Positions 24,075-32,417 of a stretch of 64,000 nt of DNA are shown piece after piece. Each line of letters starts with the position of its first letter. Within the stretch, counting starts at the first letter, position 1. The position numbers and the translations under genes are program-made. The notes under the pieces are model-generated. The model saw nothing but the letters and a program-made list of their open reading frames with translations. It was not told the DNA's origin and did no database searches. The stretch is from Brevibacterium moorei (lineage in GTDB: Bacteria > Actinomycetota > Actinomycetes > Actinomycetales > Brevibacteriaceae), in the NCBI RefSeq assembly GCF_024580735.1, contig NZ_JANIJX010000004.1:62001-126000 (forward strand). Direction: 5' to 3'.

Positions 24075-27023
24075 GTGTCACAGTCGCCACCCCGCCCGGC
24101 CAGCGCCGGCGCCACCCGCCGCGGCAGGCCATCGCCGCTGATCCTGACGATCATCGCGGTGGTCGTCCTGCTAGTCCTGTTCGTCGCGTTCTCGCAGGTC
24201 TACACGGAGGGCCTGTGGTTCAACCAGTTGGGTTCTCTGTCGGTGTTCGGCACCCAGTGGATCAGTCGGATCGTGTTGTTCCTCATCGGGTTCGTGCTGC
24301 TGGGTGTGGCCGTGTGGTTGCCGCTGTTCCTGGCCCACCGATACCGGCCCGTATATGCGCCGACGACGCCGCGGCAGGAGAACCTGGACCGCTATCGTGA
24401 GGCCATCGAGCCGCTGCGCAAGGGCTTGACCATCGTCGTGCCCGTGGTGGTCGGCCTGCTCGGCGGGCTGGCGCTGGCCCCGTCGTGGAAGCAGGCGCTG
24501 GAGTTCGTCCACCGCACACCCTTCGGGAAGGACGATCCGCAGTTCGGGCTGGACCTCGGATTCTACGTGTTCACCCTGCCGGTCCTGCAGACCGCGGTGA
24601 ACTTCCTGGGCACTGCCCTGCTGCTGACCGTGATCGCCGGCCTCATCGCCCACTACCTGATGGGCGGGATCCGGCCCGCGGAGACGAAGGGCCTGACCCT
24701 GACTCGAGCCGCGAAGGTTCAGCTGGCGATCAGCGCGGCCCTGCTGCTGCTGAGCCAGGCGGCCCGTCTGTTCCTGGGGCGCTTCTCGGCACTGATGGAT
24801 GATTCCGGCCTGGTCACCGGTGCGACCTATTCGGCGGTCAACATCACCCTGCCGGCGCTGCTCATCGTCTCCGTTGCAGCCGCCGTGGTGGCCCTGCTGC
24901 TGGCGGTCAACGCATTCCGTCCCGTGTGGCGGCTGTCGATCGTGTCCGTGGTGATGCTGCTCGTGCTCGGCGGGGTGGCCGTCCTCGGCCTGCCCGCGGC
25001 GGTTCAGCAGTTCAAGGTCCAGCCGTCCGAGTCCAACCTCGAGCGCGAGTACATCCAGCGCAATATCGATGCGACGCGCTCCGCCTATGGGATCGCCGAT
25101 GTGGACGTGAAGTCCTATGAGCCCAAGACCACGGCGGCCTCCGGTGCTCTGGCCTCGGATGCGGAGACGGCGGCCTCGATCCGCCTGCTCGACCCGAATC
25201 TGGTTTCGGATACCTTCCGGCAGCTGCAGCAGCAGCGGCCGTTCTACTCCTTCCCCGAGCAGCTCGATGTGGATCGCTATCACATCGACGGGCAGACCCA
25301 CGATTCGGTCATCGCGGTGCGCGAACTCAACGCGAACTCGCAGAGTGACTCCTCCTGGCTGAACCAGCGTGTGGTCTACACCCATGGTTTCGGCGTCGTG
25401 TCGGCCTATGGAAATAAGCAGGGCAACGACGGGCAGCCGGTCTTCATGGAGTCGAACATCCCGCCCAAGGGAATCCTGGGCGACTACGAGGAACGCGTGT
25501 ACTTCGGTGAGAGCTCGCCGACCTATTCGATCGTCGGTGCGCCCGACGATGCCGACCCGCGCGAAATCGACTATCCCTCCGACGAGGGAGACGGCCAGGT
25601 CTACAACACGTTCAAGGGCGACGGTGGCCCCAAGGTGGGCAATCTGTTCAACCGACTGCTCTACGCGATCAAGTTCCAGGATGAACAGATCGTCCTCTCC
25701 GATGCGCTGAACCCGGATTCGCAGATCCTCTACGACCGTGCTCCGCGTGAACGCGTAGAGAAGGTAGCGCCCTTCCTCGAAGTCGACGGCGACCCGTACC
25801 CTGCGGTCATTGACGGTCGGATCAAGTGGATCGTCGACGGCTACACGACCAGTGCCTCGTACCCGTACTCCAAGCCCGAAACCCTGGGGGACGCGACTCG
25901 GGACTCGGTGACGCAGCGCAGCGGCAACACGGTGCAGGCACTGCCGGATGAGAAGGTCAACTACATCCGCAACTCGGTCAAGGCCACGGTCGACGCCTAT
26001 GACGGCTCGGTCGACCTCTACGCCTGGGATGACAAGGACCCGGTGCTGCAGACCTGGCAGAAGGTCTTCCCCGGTATGCTCAAGCCGCTGTCGGACATGT
26101 CCGGGGATTTGATGAGCCACGTCCGCTATCCGGAAGATCTGTTCAAGGTGCAGCGTTCGCTGCTCTCGCAGTACCACGTGGCAGATGCGGCCTCGTTCTA
26201 CACCCGACAGGACTTCTGGTCGAACCCGGTGGATCCGACGGCGGACAGCCAGGGCAATTCGCCCCAGCCGCCGTACTACCTGACGATGAAGATGCCCGGT
26301 CAGGACCAGGCCGCGTTCTCGTTGACCTCGACGTTCATCCCACGCCAGACCGAGGGACAGAGTCGTAACAACCTGACCGGCTTCCTGGCAGCGGATGCGG
26401 ATGCGGGTTCGACGGCGGGTAAGCCTGCGGAGACCTACGGCAAGCTGCGCCTGCTGCAGCTGCCACGCAACACCACGTTCCCCGGCCCCGGACAGGCGCA
26501 GAACAACTTCAATACCGATCCCACGGTGCAGGAGGCCCTGCTGGCCCTGCGGCGCGGTAACGATTCGACGGTCCAGAGCGGCAACCTGTTGACTCTGCCG
26601 GTGGCCGATGGCCTGCTGTACGTGCAGCCGGTCTACGTGCGCTCCTCCGGACAGACGTCGTATCCCAAGCTGCAGCGGGTGATCGTGGCATTCGGTGACA
26701 AGATCGGCTTCGCCGCAACCCTCGATGAGGCGCTGAACCAGGTGTTCGGCGGCAACTCGGGCGCCGATGCCGGCGATGCCGGAACGGACAAGCAGGATGA
26801 GGACTCCGGCTCTTCGAATGGTTCGGGCGGCGATAAGTCCGGAGACGCGAAGACGGACCGCAGCCCCTCGCTGAACAAGGCGCTCAAGGACGCCAAGCAG
26901 GCGATGGAGGACTCCGACGCTGCGATGAAGGCGGGTGACTGGGCGAAGTACGGTCAGGCGCAGAAGCGTCTGCAGGCCGCGATCGACGCCGCTCAGAAGG
27001 CGGAGGCCGAGGCCAAGAAGTAA
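24075..27023 (+). CDS. UPF0182 family large integral membrane protein
   Basis: 982 aa. About seven membrane helices in the first 320 residues (e.g. LILTIIAVVVLLVLFVAF, IVLFLIGFVLLGVAVWLPLFL, LTIVVPVVVGLLGGLALA), then a large extracytoplasmic region with conserved UPF0182 blocks (YGIADVDVKSYEP, RVVYTHGFGVVSAYGN, IKWIVDGYTTSASYPYS, YPEDLFKVQ). The C-terminal ~90 residues are Asp/Ser/Gly then Lys/Ala-rich and probably flexible. Mycobacterial homologue Rv3193c; function unknown. GTG start after GGACGAGGAGA. No terminator seen before the tRNA promoter. Confidence 0.95.
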   Translation: MSQSPPRPASAGATRRGRPSPLILTIIAVVVLLVLFVAFSQVYTEGLWFNQLGSLSVFGTQWISRIVLFLIGFVLLGVAVWLPLFLAHRYRPVYAPTTPRQENLDRYREAIEPLRKGLTIVVPVVVGLLGGLALAPSWKQALEFVHRTPFGKDDPQFGLDLGFYVFTLPVLQTAVNFLGTALLLTVIAGLIAHYLMGGIRPAETKGLTLTRAAKVQLAISAALLLLSQAARLFLGRFSALMDDSGLVTGATYSAVNITLPALLIVSVAAAVVALLLAVNAFRPVWRLSIVSVVMLLVLGGVAVLGLPAAVQQFKVQPSESNLEREYIQRNIDATRSAYGIADVDVKSYEPKTTAASGALASDAETAASIRLLDPNLVSDTFRQLQQQRPFYSFPEQLDVDRYHIDGQTHDSVIAVRELNANSQSDSSWLNQRVVYTHGFGVVSAYGNKQGNDGQPVFMESNIPPKGILGDYEERVYFGESSPTYSIVGAPDDADPREIDYPSDEGDGQVYNTFKGDGGPKVGNLFNRLLYAIKFQDEQIVLSDALNPDSQILYDRAPRERVEKVAPFLEVDGDPYPAVIDGRIKWIVDGYTTSASYPYSKPETLGDATRDSVTQRSGNTVQALPDEKVNYIRNSVKATVDAYDGSVDLYAWDDKDPVLQTWQKVFPGMLKPLSDMSGDLMSHVRYPEDLFKVQRSLLSQYHVADAASFYTRQDFWSNPVDPTADSQGNSPQPPYYLTMKMPGQDQAAFSLTSTFIPRQTEGQSRNNLTGFLAADADAGSTAGKPAETYGKLRLLQLPRNTTFPGPGQAQNNFNTDPTVQEALLALRRGNDSTVQSGNLLTLPVADGLLYVQPVYVRSSGQTSYPKLQRVIVAFGDKIGFAATLDEALNQVFGGNSGADAGDAGTDKQDEDSGSSNGSGGDKSGDAKTDRSPSLNKALKDAKQAMEDSDAAMKAGDWAKYGQAQKRLQAAIDAAQKAEAEAKK

Positions 27024-27049
27024 CGGCAAGGGGACCGGCGGGCACCGAT

Positions 27050-27078
27050 TTGCCGCTTGGCTCTGTGGCGACTATAGT
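27050..27078 (+). promoter_or_regulatory. tRNA-fMet promoter TTGCCG-17-TATAGT
   Basis: -35 TTGCCG (27050-27055), 17-bp spacer, -10 TATAGT (27073-27078), 12 bp before the mature tRNA 5' end. Confidence 0.8.
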
Positions 27079-27090
27079 TGTGTGAGTCGC

Positions 27091-27164
27091 CGCGGGGTGG
27101 AGCAGTTCGGTAGCTCGCCGGGCTCATAACCCGGAGGTCGTTGGTTCAAATCCAGCCCCCGCCA
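27091..27164 (+). tRNA. Initiator tRNA-fMet (CAT)
   Basis: Cloverleaf with anticodon CAT in CTCATAA. The anticodon stem has the three consecutive G-C pairs (GGG/CCC) diagnostic of initiator tRNA. The first acceptor position is unpaired (C1 opposite C72), another initiator hallmark. T-loop TTCAAAT. CCA is not encoded. Ends just before a strong terminator. Confidence 0.95.
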
Positions 27165-27172
27165 CGGAGATA

Positions 27173-27210
27173 GGCCCCCATCAGGTGTTTCACCTGGTGG
27201 GGGCCTTTTT
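27173..27210 (+). terminator. Rho-independent terminator of tRNA-fMet
   Basis: 15-bp stem (27173-27187 with 27191-27205, one G-U wobble), 3-base loop, followed by TTTTT: a canonical intrinsic terminator. Confidence 0.9.
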
Positions 27211-27235
27211 ATGTCCGCGGGTGTCGCGTGGTTGT

Positions 27236-27261
27236 GGGTTAGCGGCAAGAATGTGTGTACA
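27236..27261 (+). repeat. Left terminal inverted repeat of the IS
   Basis: 26 bp beginning GGGTTAGCGGCAAG, exactly the reverse complement of 28505-28530. Confidence 0.95.
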
Positions 27262-27273
27262 GCGTCGGCGTGT

Positions 27274-28437
27274 CTAGCGTCTTCTTCCACCCCATCCGTG
27301 TTGGATTCCGTTGCCGTCTTCGGGGCTGAAGGCGGTGCCGTAGAGCAGGTTGGTTTCCTCGCGCCCGGTCTCGGGCTTGACAGTTGTCCGGGTCGTTTTG
27401 GTCCTCCAGTGGGCTGGTGTGACGAGCATCCAGGGGTCTTCAGGTGCTTGTGTGCGCCGGTAAAGCAGCCAGTCGACTCCGCGCCTGGCATGGTCGATCG
27501 ACATGCCACGGTGGTGGCGTAGGAAGTCTTTGATCGCCTTGTTCGGTCCGCCTTCTAACGCGTTCGTCGTCTTCGCGATCGTGTAGCCGTCTTCGGCGAG
27601 TTTCAGCCAGGTGAATAACTGGTCGGCGCGGATCAGGTTGGCCAGCAGTTTGTGGGCTCTGCGGGTGCGGATGTGGGTGTACCACCAGGACTGGTTGGTT
27701 CTGGCGTATGCGGGCCTGGTGATCCCGGATTGGGCGCGGGTGCGGTGTTTGAGGAACGTTTCCCAGTGTGCTTCCCACGTGGCGAACTCGGCACTCCAGG
27801 TAGCGGCTTGTTCCAGCGTGGTGACGCGGCTCAGGGTCTTGTACAGGCCGAGGAGTTCCTTGTTCGCCGGCAGGCTGGGATGCCGGGTGAGGTGTTTGTG
27901 CGCGGCTTGGCGGATGTGGAAGTGGCAGCGTTGGATGCGCGTGTTCGGCCAGAGGCGTTTGATCGTCGAGGTCAGTGGCCCGTTGCCGTCGACGATCGCG
28001 GTGACCGGTGCCGGGATGCGTTCGATGAGTGCGGTCCAGGAGGCGGTCTTCTCCTGGTCGCACCATTGCCAGTCGATGACGTGGCTACCGGTGTGGGCGA
28101 TGAGAACACACCAGCCGTTGAAGTACGTGCCGTCGAGCATGATCTGGTCGTGGGTTTCCCCGGTCGGTGTGATCGTTGGGCGCACGTTCCAGCACCAGGC
28201 CACACGGTGGCGGAATGTCCGGCCGGATTCGGTGGTGCCGCCTTGTCGTGTGGTGCCGGTCAGCCAGGTGAGGAAGTCGGTGAACTCGGCCTTGCGTGTG
28301 ATGTCGATGCGTGACTGTGTGGTCGAGGCGCCGCAGTGTTTGCAGCGCCAGCGTGTCCGCCCGGCGGTGGTCTTGCCGTTTTTGACGAGCTTGTTTGCGC
28401 ATACACCACAGTGGGGGTGATTCCTTGGATTGGGCAC
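27274..28437 (-). CDS. IS1249-like transposase (IS256/MULE-type DDE)
   Basis: 387 aa, apparently full length and intact. N-terminal zinc ribbon CGVCANKLVKNGKTTAGRTR followed by WRCKHCGA. Catalytic DDE acids are likely in MLDGTYFNG, AIVDGNGPL and NALEGGPNKAIKDF; RCHFHIRQAAHKHL is the usual motif between them. Codon and base use are less GC-rich than the neighbours, in line with recent acquisition. It is transcribed toward the tRNA. Nothing suggests it is inactive. Confidence 0.93.
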   Translation of the reverse strand: MPNPRNHPHCGVCANKLVKNGKTTAGRTRWRCKHCGASTTQSRIDITRKAEFTDFLTWLTGTTRQGGTTESGRTFRHRVAWCWNVRPTITPTGETHDQIMLDGTYFNGWCVLIAHTGSHVIDWQWCDQEKTASWTALIERIPAPVTAIVDGNGPLTSTIKRLWPNTRIQRCHFHIRQAAHKHLTRHPSLPANKELLGLYKTLSRVTTLEQAATWSAEFATWEAHWETFLKHRTRAQSGITRPAYARTNQSWWYTHIRTRRAHKLLANLIRADQLFTWLKLAEDGYTIAKTTNALEGGPNKAIKDFLRHHRGMSIDHARRGVDWLLYRRTQAPEDPWMLVTPAHWRTKTTRTTVKPETGREETNLLYGTAFSPEDGNGIQHGWGGRRR

Positions 28438-28504
28438 TGAACATGCTTGCAGACCATGTTCGGCCCGGTCTTGCCCGTCTGTCTACTGGGCAAGCGCCAT
28501 ATCC

Positions 28505-28530
28505 TGTACACACATTCTTGCCGCTAACCC
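28505..28530 (-). repeat. Right terminal inverted repeat of the IS
   Basis: 26 bp ending CTTGCCGCTAACCC, a perfect inverted copy of 27236-27261. Confidence 0.95.
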
Positions 28531-28579
28531 GTGGTGCACTCGGAGTGCTGCACGTCATAGAGTGGACGCGTACGAGGGG

Positions 28580-28607
28580 TTGACATTGTTAAAAAGTGAA
28601 CTAAAGT
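28580..28607 (+). promoter_or_regulatory. yceI promoter TTGACA-16-TAAAGT
   Basis: Consensus -35 TTGACA (28580-28585) and -10 TAAAGT (28602-28607), spacer 16, in an AT-rich stretch 46 bp before the yceI ATG and 50 bp after the IS end. Confidence 0.7.
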
Positions 28608-28608
28608 A

Positions 28609-28622
28609 GTTGAACGTACAAC
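28609..28622. promoter_or_regulatory. Operator-like palindrome GTTGAACGTACAAC
   Basis: 14-bp near-perfect palindrome (two symmetric mismatches) directly after the -10 box, at the expected transcription start. MarR-family repressors often bind sites of the TTGAACGTTCAA type. Likely controls yceI; the regulator is not in the window. Confidence 0.5.
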
Positions 28623-28652
28623 AACAAAGCAACCACGCAATGGAGGCACACC

Positions 28653-29198
28653 ATGACTGCACTTCCCACCAACCTGACCGCCGGCACCTGGAACATTGAC
28701 CCGGTCCACTCGAGCTTCGGCTTCTCGGTCCGCCACTCCGGCGTGTCCAAGGTCCGCGGCGAGTTCGAGGACATCGCCGGCACCATCGAGATCGGCGAGC
28801 AGTTCGAGGACACCACGATCACCGCCAGCGCGAAGATCGACTCGGTCAACACCAAGAACGAACAGCGCGACGGCCACCTGAAGTCCGGCGACTTCTTCCT
28901 GGCCGAGGAATACCCGGAGATGACCTTCGCCGCCACCCAGATCAAGGACTTCGACGGTGAGGACTTCGTGCTCGTCGGCGACCTGACCATCCGCGGCGTG
29001 GCGAAGTCGGTGGAGTTCGCAGCCTCCTTCAACGGTGTGAGCACAGGCGGGGAGACCCCGGTCGCCGGCTTCGAGGCCTCGGCCACCATCAACCGCAAGG
29101 ACTTCGGACTGAGCTTCGACGTGGTCCTGCCCGGCGGCGACCTGCTGGTCGGCGACAAGGTCAAGATCAGCATCGACATCGAGGCCGCCAAGGCCTGA
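28653..29198 (+). CDS. YceI family (lipocalin-like) protein
   Basis: 181 aa. YceI fold: GTWNIDPVHSSFGFSVRHSGVSKVRGEFEDIAG at the N-terminus, HLKSGDFFLAEEYPEMTF in the middle and GDLTIRGVAKSVEF before the end. Family members bind isoprenoid or amide lipids in a beta-barrel and are often stress- or MarR-regulated. No signal peptide, so cytoplasmic, as for most actinobacterial members. Strong ribosome site GGAGG (28642-28646). Monocistronic: own promoter and operator upstream, a 27-bp hairpin downstream. Confidence 0.93.
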   Translation: MTALPTNLTAGTWNIDPVHSSFGFSVRHSGVSKVRGEFEDIAGTIEIGEQFEDTTITASAKIDSVNTKNEQRDGHLKSGDFFLAEEYPEMTFAATQIKDFDGEDFVLVGDLTIRGVAKSVEFAASFNGVSTGGETPVAGFEASATINRKDFGLSFDVVLPGGDLLVGDKVKISIDIEAAKA

Positions 29199-29221
29199 GC
29201 GCAGCTCTGAACGACTGATAG

Positions 29222-29280
29222 CGCTAAGAGAGCCGGGGCCTGCGACGTTTCACACGTCGCAGGCCCCGGCTCTCTTAGCG
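29222..29280. terminator. Bidirectional terminator, 27-bp perfect stem
   Basis: Arms 29222-29248 and 29254-29280 pair perfectly around TTCAC, between convergent yceI and the aminotransferase gene. One of the longest hairpins in the window. Confidence 0.9.
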
Positions 29281-29306
29281 TTGTGAGGATCCGGCGCGAG
29301 GCGGTT

Positions 29307-30539
29307 CTAGAACCCGTGGGTGGCCAGCTCGCCGATGCGCTCCACTGCCAGCGCGACATCGGCAGGTGACTTGCAGTACGAATAGCGGATCGCGCTGCGG
29401 AACTCGGTTGCCGCAGGAGAACCAGCCCGGCACAGCCCTGCCACGGGGATTCCGGTAAAGCCGAACTCACGGCTGAGCCGCTCATTGATCGTAAAGGCGT
29501 CATCGTCCGTGAGCCCGGAGAAGTCGGCGATGATGAAGTACCCGCCCTGTGGTGTGCTCACCCGCAGTCCGGGCACTGCGCGCAGAGCCGCGGCGAGTCG
29601 GTGCGCGCGTTCGAGCAGCGAATCGTGGTTTTCCGCGATGAACCCGCGGTCGTCGACCAGGGCCTGGGCGACTGCCAGTTGATAGGCGGGATTCGCGGTG
29701 AAGGTCAGGAATTGCTTGACCGTCTGGATGGCCAGACGGACCGGTTCAGGGGCGACCACCCACCCGATCTTCCACCCGGTGATATTGAATGTCTTCCCGG
29801 CCGAGCTGGTGCTGATGATTCGCTGTGAGTCGGGGACCAGGGCGGCCAGCGGAACGTGCCGGTTGGGCGCGAAGGCCAGGTGTTCGTAGACCTCATCGGT
29901 GATGACCCAGAAGTCGTGGGCCTGCGCTGCCGCGTGGATGCGCAGCAGATCCTCGGGCGAGAAGACGAAGCCCGTGGGATTGTGCGGGCTGTTGACGATG
30001 ACGGCATCGACCCCTGCCGCGGTCGCCTCGGCGAAGGCGTCCCAGTCCGGCGCGAATCCGGACTCTCCGGCGAAGCGGATGGGGACCGTGCGCAAAGTGG
30101 CGCCGGCCAGTTCGGTCGCCGCAGCATAGGAATCGTAGAACGGTTCGAAGGTCACCACTGTCCCACCCCGGGGCACCAGGGCCAGGACCGTCGCCGTGAT
30201 CGCCTCCGTGACGCCCAGGGTGACCAGCACCTGTGCGGGGTCGACTGCGAGCCCGAAGTCGCGGGCGCGCTGGGCGGAGACCGCTTCCAGCAGGGCGGGC
30301 TGGCCCTGCCCGGGCGGATACTGATTGGCACCAGCGCGAGATGCCAGCGCAGCGGCCTCGAGGAGGAACTCCGGTGGGTTGGTACCAGGAGCCCCCTGTC
30401 CCAGATTGACCGCCGAGCTGGCCGCTGCTAGCTGGGTCATCTGCCCGAACACCGTTTCGCCCACCGTTCCGTCGGGCCCGACCAGTCCGGCCGAGCGGGC
30501 CAAGTCCATCCACAGGGGTGAGGCGTTGATATCGGGCAC
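29307..30539 (-). CDS. PLP-dependent class I/II aminotransferase (DapC/KAT-like)
   Basis: 410 aa fold-type I aminotransferase: NLGQGAPGTNPPEFL (substrate loop), VTLGVTEAITAT, PHNPTGFVFS, ITDEVYEHLAF, and PLP lysine K249 in SSAGKTFNITGWKIGW; C-terminal arginine in RSAIRYSYCK. Close in pattern to actinobacterial N-succinyldiaminopimelate aminotransferase (DapC) and kynurenine aminotransferases; which one cannot be settled from sequence. The GTG start follows the hisN stop with no gap, so the two are co-transcribed. Terminated by the 27-bp hairpin. Confidence 0.87.
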   Translation of the reverse strand: MPDINASPLWMDLARSAGLVGPDGTVGETVFGQMTQLAAASSAVNLGQGAPGTNPPEFLLEAAALASRAGANQYPPGQGQPALLEAVSAQRARDFGLAVDPAQVLVTLGVTEAITATVLALVPRGGTVVTFEPFYDSYAAATELAGATLRTVPIRFAGESGFAPDWDAFAEATAAGVDAVIVNSPHNPTGFVFSPEDLLRIHAAAQAHDFWVITDEVYEHLAFAPNRHVPLAALVPDSQRIISTSSAGKTFNITGWKIGWVVAPEPVRLAIQTVKQFLTFTANPAYQLAVAQALVDDRGFIAENHDSLLERAHRLAAALRAVPGLRVSTPQGGYFIIADFSGLTDDDAFTINERLSREFGFTGIPVAGLCRAGSPAATEFRSAIRYSYCKSPADVALAVERIGELATHGF

Positions 30540-31304
30540 CTAGATCATCTCCAAAACGTCGTCGTGCAGTTTCCCATTGCTGGCCAGGGCGCCTGGGCCC
30601 ACGGGGCCGGGGAAACCCTGCAGATTCGTGAAGCGGCCACCGGCCTCCAACACGATCGGGACCAGCGCGGCCATATCGTAGAGCTCCAGGTCGGGTTCGC
30701 ACGCCAGGTCGACTGCCCCCTCGGCGACCAACATATACGACCAGAAGTCCCCGAAGGCCCTGGTTCGCCATATGGCGTCGCACAGGGACAAGAAGTTCTC
30801 CCTGCGGCCGAGTTCTGCCCAGCCGCCCAGCGATGAATACGACAGGGACGCATCGGCCAGGGATGCGACACCGGAGACGTGGATGGGCTGGGGGGCGCCG
30901 CCGTCAAGGCTGAGGAAGGCACCCTGGCCACGGGCAGCGAACCAGCGCCGGCCCAGTGCGGGAGCGGACACGACGCCCACCAGGGGTGTGTCGCCGTCGT
31001 AGAGCGCGATGAGGGTGGCGTAGGCCGGTACGCCACGCACGAAGTTCTTGGTCCCATCGATCGGATCGACGATCCAGCGTCGACTGGCGGTGCCCCTGGC
31101 ACCGTACTCCTCTCCCAGGACGGAATCGGCCGGCCGCTCCTGTTCGAGCACCCCGCGGATCATCGCCTCGACGGCCCGGTCCACATCCGTCACCGGAGTC
31201 AGGTCGGGTTTGGTCTGGGTGTGGAAGTCATGGGCCCGGAATGCGGGCAGGGTCAGCCGGTCGGCCCGCTGTGCGAGTTCGAGGGCCAATGCGAGATCTG
31301 TCAT
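30540..31304 (-). CDS. hisN: Histidinol-phosphatase HisN (inositol monophosphatase family)
   Basis: 254 aa Mg2+-dependent phosphatase dephosphorylating histidinol phosphate in histidine synthesis. Metal motifs: GEEYG (Glu65/66), WIVDPIDGTKNFVRG (Asp80, Asp83) and the C-terminal DLELYDMAALVPIVLEAGGRF. Inositol-phosphatase activity is a less likely alternative; in actinobacteria HisN typically sits beside rsgA/aroA as here. The ATG at 31304 lies six bases after TAGAGT with no ribosome site, so it has its own leaderless promoter in the 27-bp gap after rsgA. Confidence 0.9.
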   Translation of the reverse strand: MTDLALALELAQRADRLTLPAFRAHDFHTQTKPDLTPVTDVDRAVEAMIRGVLEQERPADSVLGEEYGARGTASRRWIVDPIDGTKNFVRGVPAYATLIALYDGDTPLVGVVSAPALGRRWFAARGQGAFLSLDGGAPQPIHVSGVASLADASLSYSSLGGWAELGRRENFLSLCDAIWRTRAFGDFWSYMLVAEGAVDLACEPDLELYDMAALVPIVLEAGGRFTNLQGFPGPVGPGALASNGKLHDDVLEMI

Positions 31305-31310
31305 ACCCCA

Positions 31311-31316
31311 ACTCTA
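31311..31316 (-). promoter_or_regulatory. -10 box TAGAGT, leaderless promoter of hisN
   Basis: Minus-strand TAGAGT, six bases, then ATG at 31304; between the rsgA stop and hisN. Confidence 0.5.
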
Positions 31317-31331
31317 GCGAGCCCGGCTGAC

Positions 31332-32417
31332 TCAGTTGCGGGGTCGATCCCATTGGGCCGGCGCGAGGTTCGCCAGGAGACGGCGCAGCGAAGCCAACCG
31401 GGCGACGCCGGCGACGCCCGCTCTGCCCTGGGCTACCCACTCGTCAAGGGCACAGCCCGGTGCGTCTGCCAAATGCGTGCAGCCGCGGGGACAGCCGGCC
31501 GTGGCCGGGACCAGTTCGGTGAAGGCCGCCAGCACATTGTCGGGGTCGACGTGGGCGAGCCCGAAGGACCGTACACCGGGGGTGTCGATGACCCATCCGC
31601 CGCCGGGCAGGGGACTGGCCAGCGCGGACGAAGAGGTGTGTCGGCCCCTGCCCGTGACGTCGTTGACCGCGCCCGTGGCTCGATCCACATCGGGCACCAA
31701 GCGGTTCATCAGGGTGGACTTGCCGACACCGGAATGGCCCAGCAACACGCTCAGGTGGCCGGTCAGCCGCGTGCGCAGTTCGTCCACGCGCGGCAGCCCC
31801 TGTGCGTCGAGTCCGCACTCGATGATATCGGCACCGGTCTGGGAGAATCTGGCGGTGAGTTCGTCGGCGGGCTTCAGGTCGGTCTTCGTGACGGCCAGTA
31901 TCGGGGTGATGCCGGCGTCGAAGGCCGCCGCCAGCGCCCGGTCGATCAGCCCGTCACTGGGCTCGGGATCGGCGGTTGCCGTGACGATGACGAGCTGATC
32001 GGCATTGGCGACGATGACACGTTCACTGTCATCGGAATCGTCCGCGCTGCGTCGTAGCACGGTCGCGCGCGGTTCGACCAGCACGATCCGCGCCAGTGTG
32101 TCCGGACGTCCCGAGGTGTCGCCGACGACCCTGACCACATCGCCGGGGACGATCGCGTTGCGCCGCAGCGCCGAGGCCCGCACACAGGTCAGCGCGGCAC
32201 CGGCTCGCAGGTTTCCGGGACCGACGGGCCCGGTCCGGCTGCCGCCGTGCTCCGGCGTGAGCAGGCGTGCGCGGTACCTACCCCGATCGACCGCGACGAC
32301 GACGGCGGCCAGTGCGTCGGCGAAGCGGGGCCGGTCCTTGGTCCGCGGGCGCGAGCCATGGCGGTTCGGGCGGGCCCGGTAGTCGTCCTCTGTGAAGTTC
32401 GTGTACCGACGGCTCAT
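31332..32417 (-). CDS. rsgA: RsgA, ribosome small-subunit-dependent GTPase
   Basis: 361 aa. 30S maturation GTPase with an OB-fold N-domain and a circularly permuted G domain: TKTDL (G4) precedes GHSGVGKSTLMN (G1), then DTPGVR (G3). C-terminal zinc knuckle CPRGCTHLADAPGCALDEWV. An Arg-rich N-terminal ~35 residues (MSRRYTNFTEDDYRARPNRHG) is typical of actinobacteria. The ATG overlaps the aroA stop (ATGA), making rsgA the third gene of doxX-aroA-rsgA. Confidence 0.93.
   Translation of the reverse strand: MSRRYTNFTEDDYRARPNRHGSRPRTKDRPRFADALAAVVVAVDRGRYRARLLTPEHGGSRTGPVGPGNLRAGAALTCVRASALRRNAIVPGDVVRVVGDTSGRPDTLARIVLVEPRATVLRRSADDSDDSERVIVANADQLVIVTATADPEPSDGLIDRALAAAFDAGITPILAVTKTDLKPADELTARFSQTGADIIECGLDAQGLPRVDELRTRLTGHLSVLLGHSGVGKSTLMNRLVPDVDRATGAVNDVTGRGRHTSSSALASPLPGGGWVIDTPGVRSFGLAHVDPDNVLAAFTELVPATAGCPRGCTHLADAPGCALDEWVAQGRAGVAGVARLASLRRLLANLAPAQWDRPRN

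Larger units (their letters stand above)
27236..28530. mobile_element. Complete IS256-type (IS1249-like) insertion sequence, 1295 bp
   Basis: Bounded by perfect 26-bp inverted repeats and holding one intact transposase gene on the minus strand. Flanks are GTGGTTGT on the left and GTGGTGCA on the right, identical in the first five of eight bases, so a target duplication is imperfect or absent. The element lies 25 bp past the tRNA-fMet terminator and 50 bp before the yceI promoter, disrupting no recognised gene. Confidence 0.92.

Noticed and set aside
24171-27029. A ~950-codon open frame antisense to the UPF0182 gene
   Set aside because: High-GC shadow frame: Arg/His/Gly-biased, no family motifs, exactly mirrors a well-supported gene.
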